Positions 5,738 through 5,796 of a stretch of DNA of 5,796 bases are shown one piece after another. Positions within the stretch are counted from its first letter, which is position 1. The number at the start of each line of letters is the position of its first letter. A program made the position numbers and the translations under genes. The notes below the pieces were generated by a model. The model was not told the DNA's origin, did no database searches, and saw nothing but the letters and a program-made list of their open reading frames with translations. The DNA is from an uncultured Porphyromonadaceae bacterium (GTDB lineage Bacteria > Bacteroidota > Bacteroidia > Bacteroidales > Muribaculaceae), in NCBI GenBank assembly GCA_900544305.1, contig UQUV01000076.1, positions 1 to 5,796 on the forward strand. The letters are read 5' to 3'.

Positions 5738-5796
5738 AAACTAATACTTCGTTAAAATTGTAACTAATCCGTTGAAAATAAGCACGCTGATTGATA
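5738..5796 (-). other. Upstream leader of the DUF1573-meaB operon
   Basis: This AT-rich stretch lies directly before the ATG of the small DUF1573 gene. On the minus strand it contains no full TAnnTTTG; TACAATTT near 5756-5763 is only a partial resemblance. No purine-rich ribosome binding site is evident, which is normal in Bacteroidetes. Whether the operon starts here or continues from a gene to the right cannot be told from the window. Confidence 0.4.

Overview
The window looks like chromosomal DNA from a gut-type Bacteroidales (Bacteroides or a close relative). Base composition is moderate. Two start regions carry the Bacteroidetes promoter pattern (TTG, about 20 bases, then TAnnTTTG), and the 5' leaders lack well-placed Shine-Dalgarno sequences. 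The proteins (DUF1573 proteins with an NCGCT motif, a DUF3298 periplasmic protein, a multidomain secreted endonuclease I, and a MeaB reading much like those of Bacteroides) point the same way. I see no rRNA, tRNA, CRISPR array or complete mobile element.

Layout, left to right. Bases 1-312 hold no gene I can support. They contain a good rho-independent terminator (262-294) for the leftward gene that follows, and a possible leftward promoter near 134. A leftward gene (313-1110) encodes an exported DUF3298-type protein. It is divergent from a rightward gene (1400-3070) for a secreted endonuclease I with extra C-terminal domains. The 289-base gap between them carries one recognisable promoter for each gene. 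The endonuclease gene converges on a leftward three-gene operon, read from the right edge: a small DUF1573 protein (5737-5342), a larger protein with a DUF1573 domain (5339-4305) and the methylmalonyl-CoA mutase chaperone GTPase MeaB (4300-3203). These three are separated by only 2 and 4 bases.

The convergent gap (3071-3202) is the most structured non-coding DNA here. It is filled almost stop codon to stop codon by an array of GTTTACG-like heptamers, a perfect 16-bp outer inverted repeat, and a perfect 21-bp inner inverted repeat with a 3-base loop.

Functionally, four of the five proteins appear to be exported; MeaB is the only clearly cytoplasmic one. The link between two envelope DUF1573 proteins and a B12-enzyme chaperone in one tight operon is unexplained. 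I do not see a clearly new biological system. The repeat structure and the DUF1573-DUF1573-meaB linkage are the points most worth a second look.
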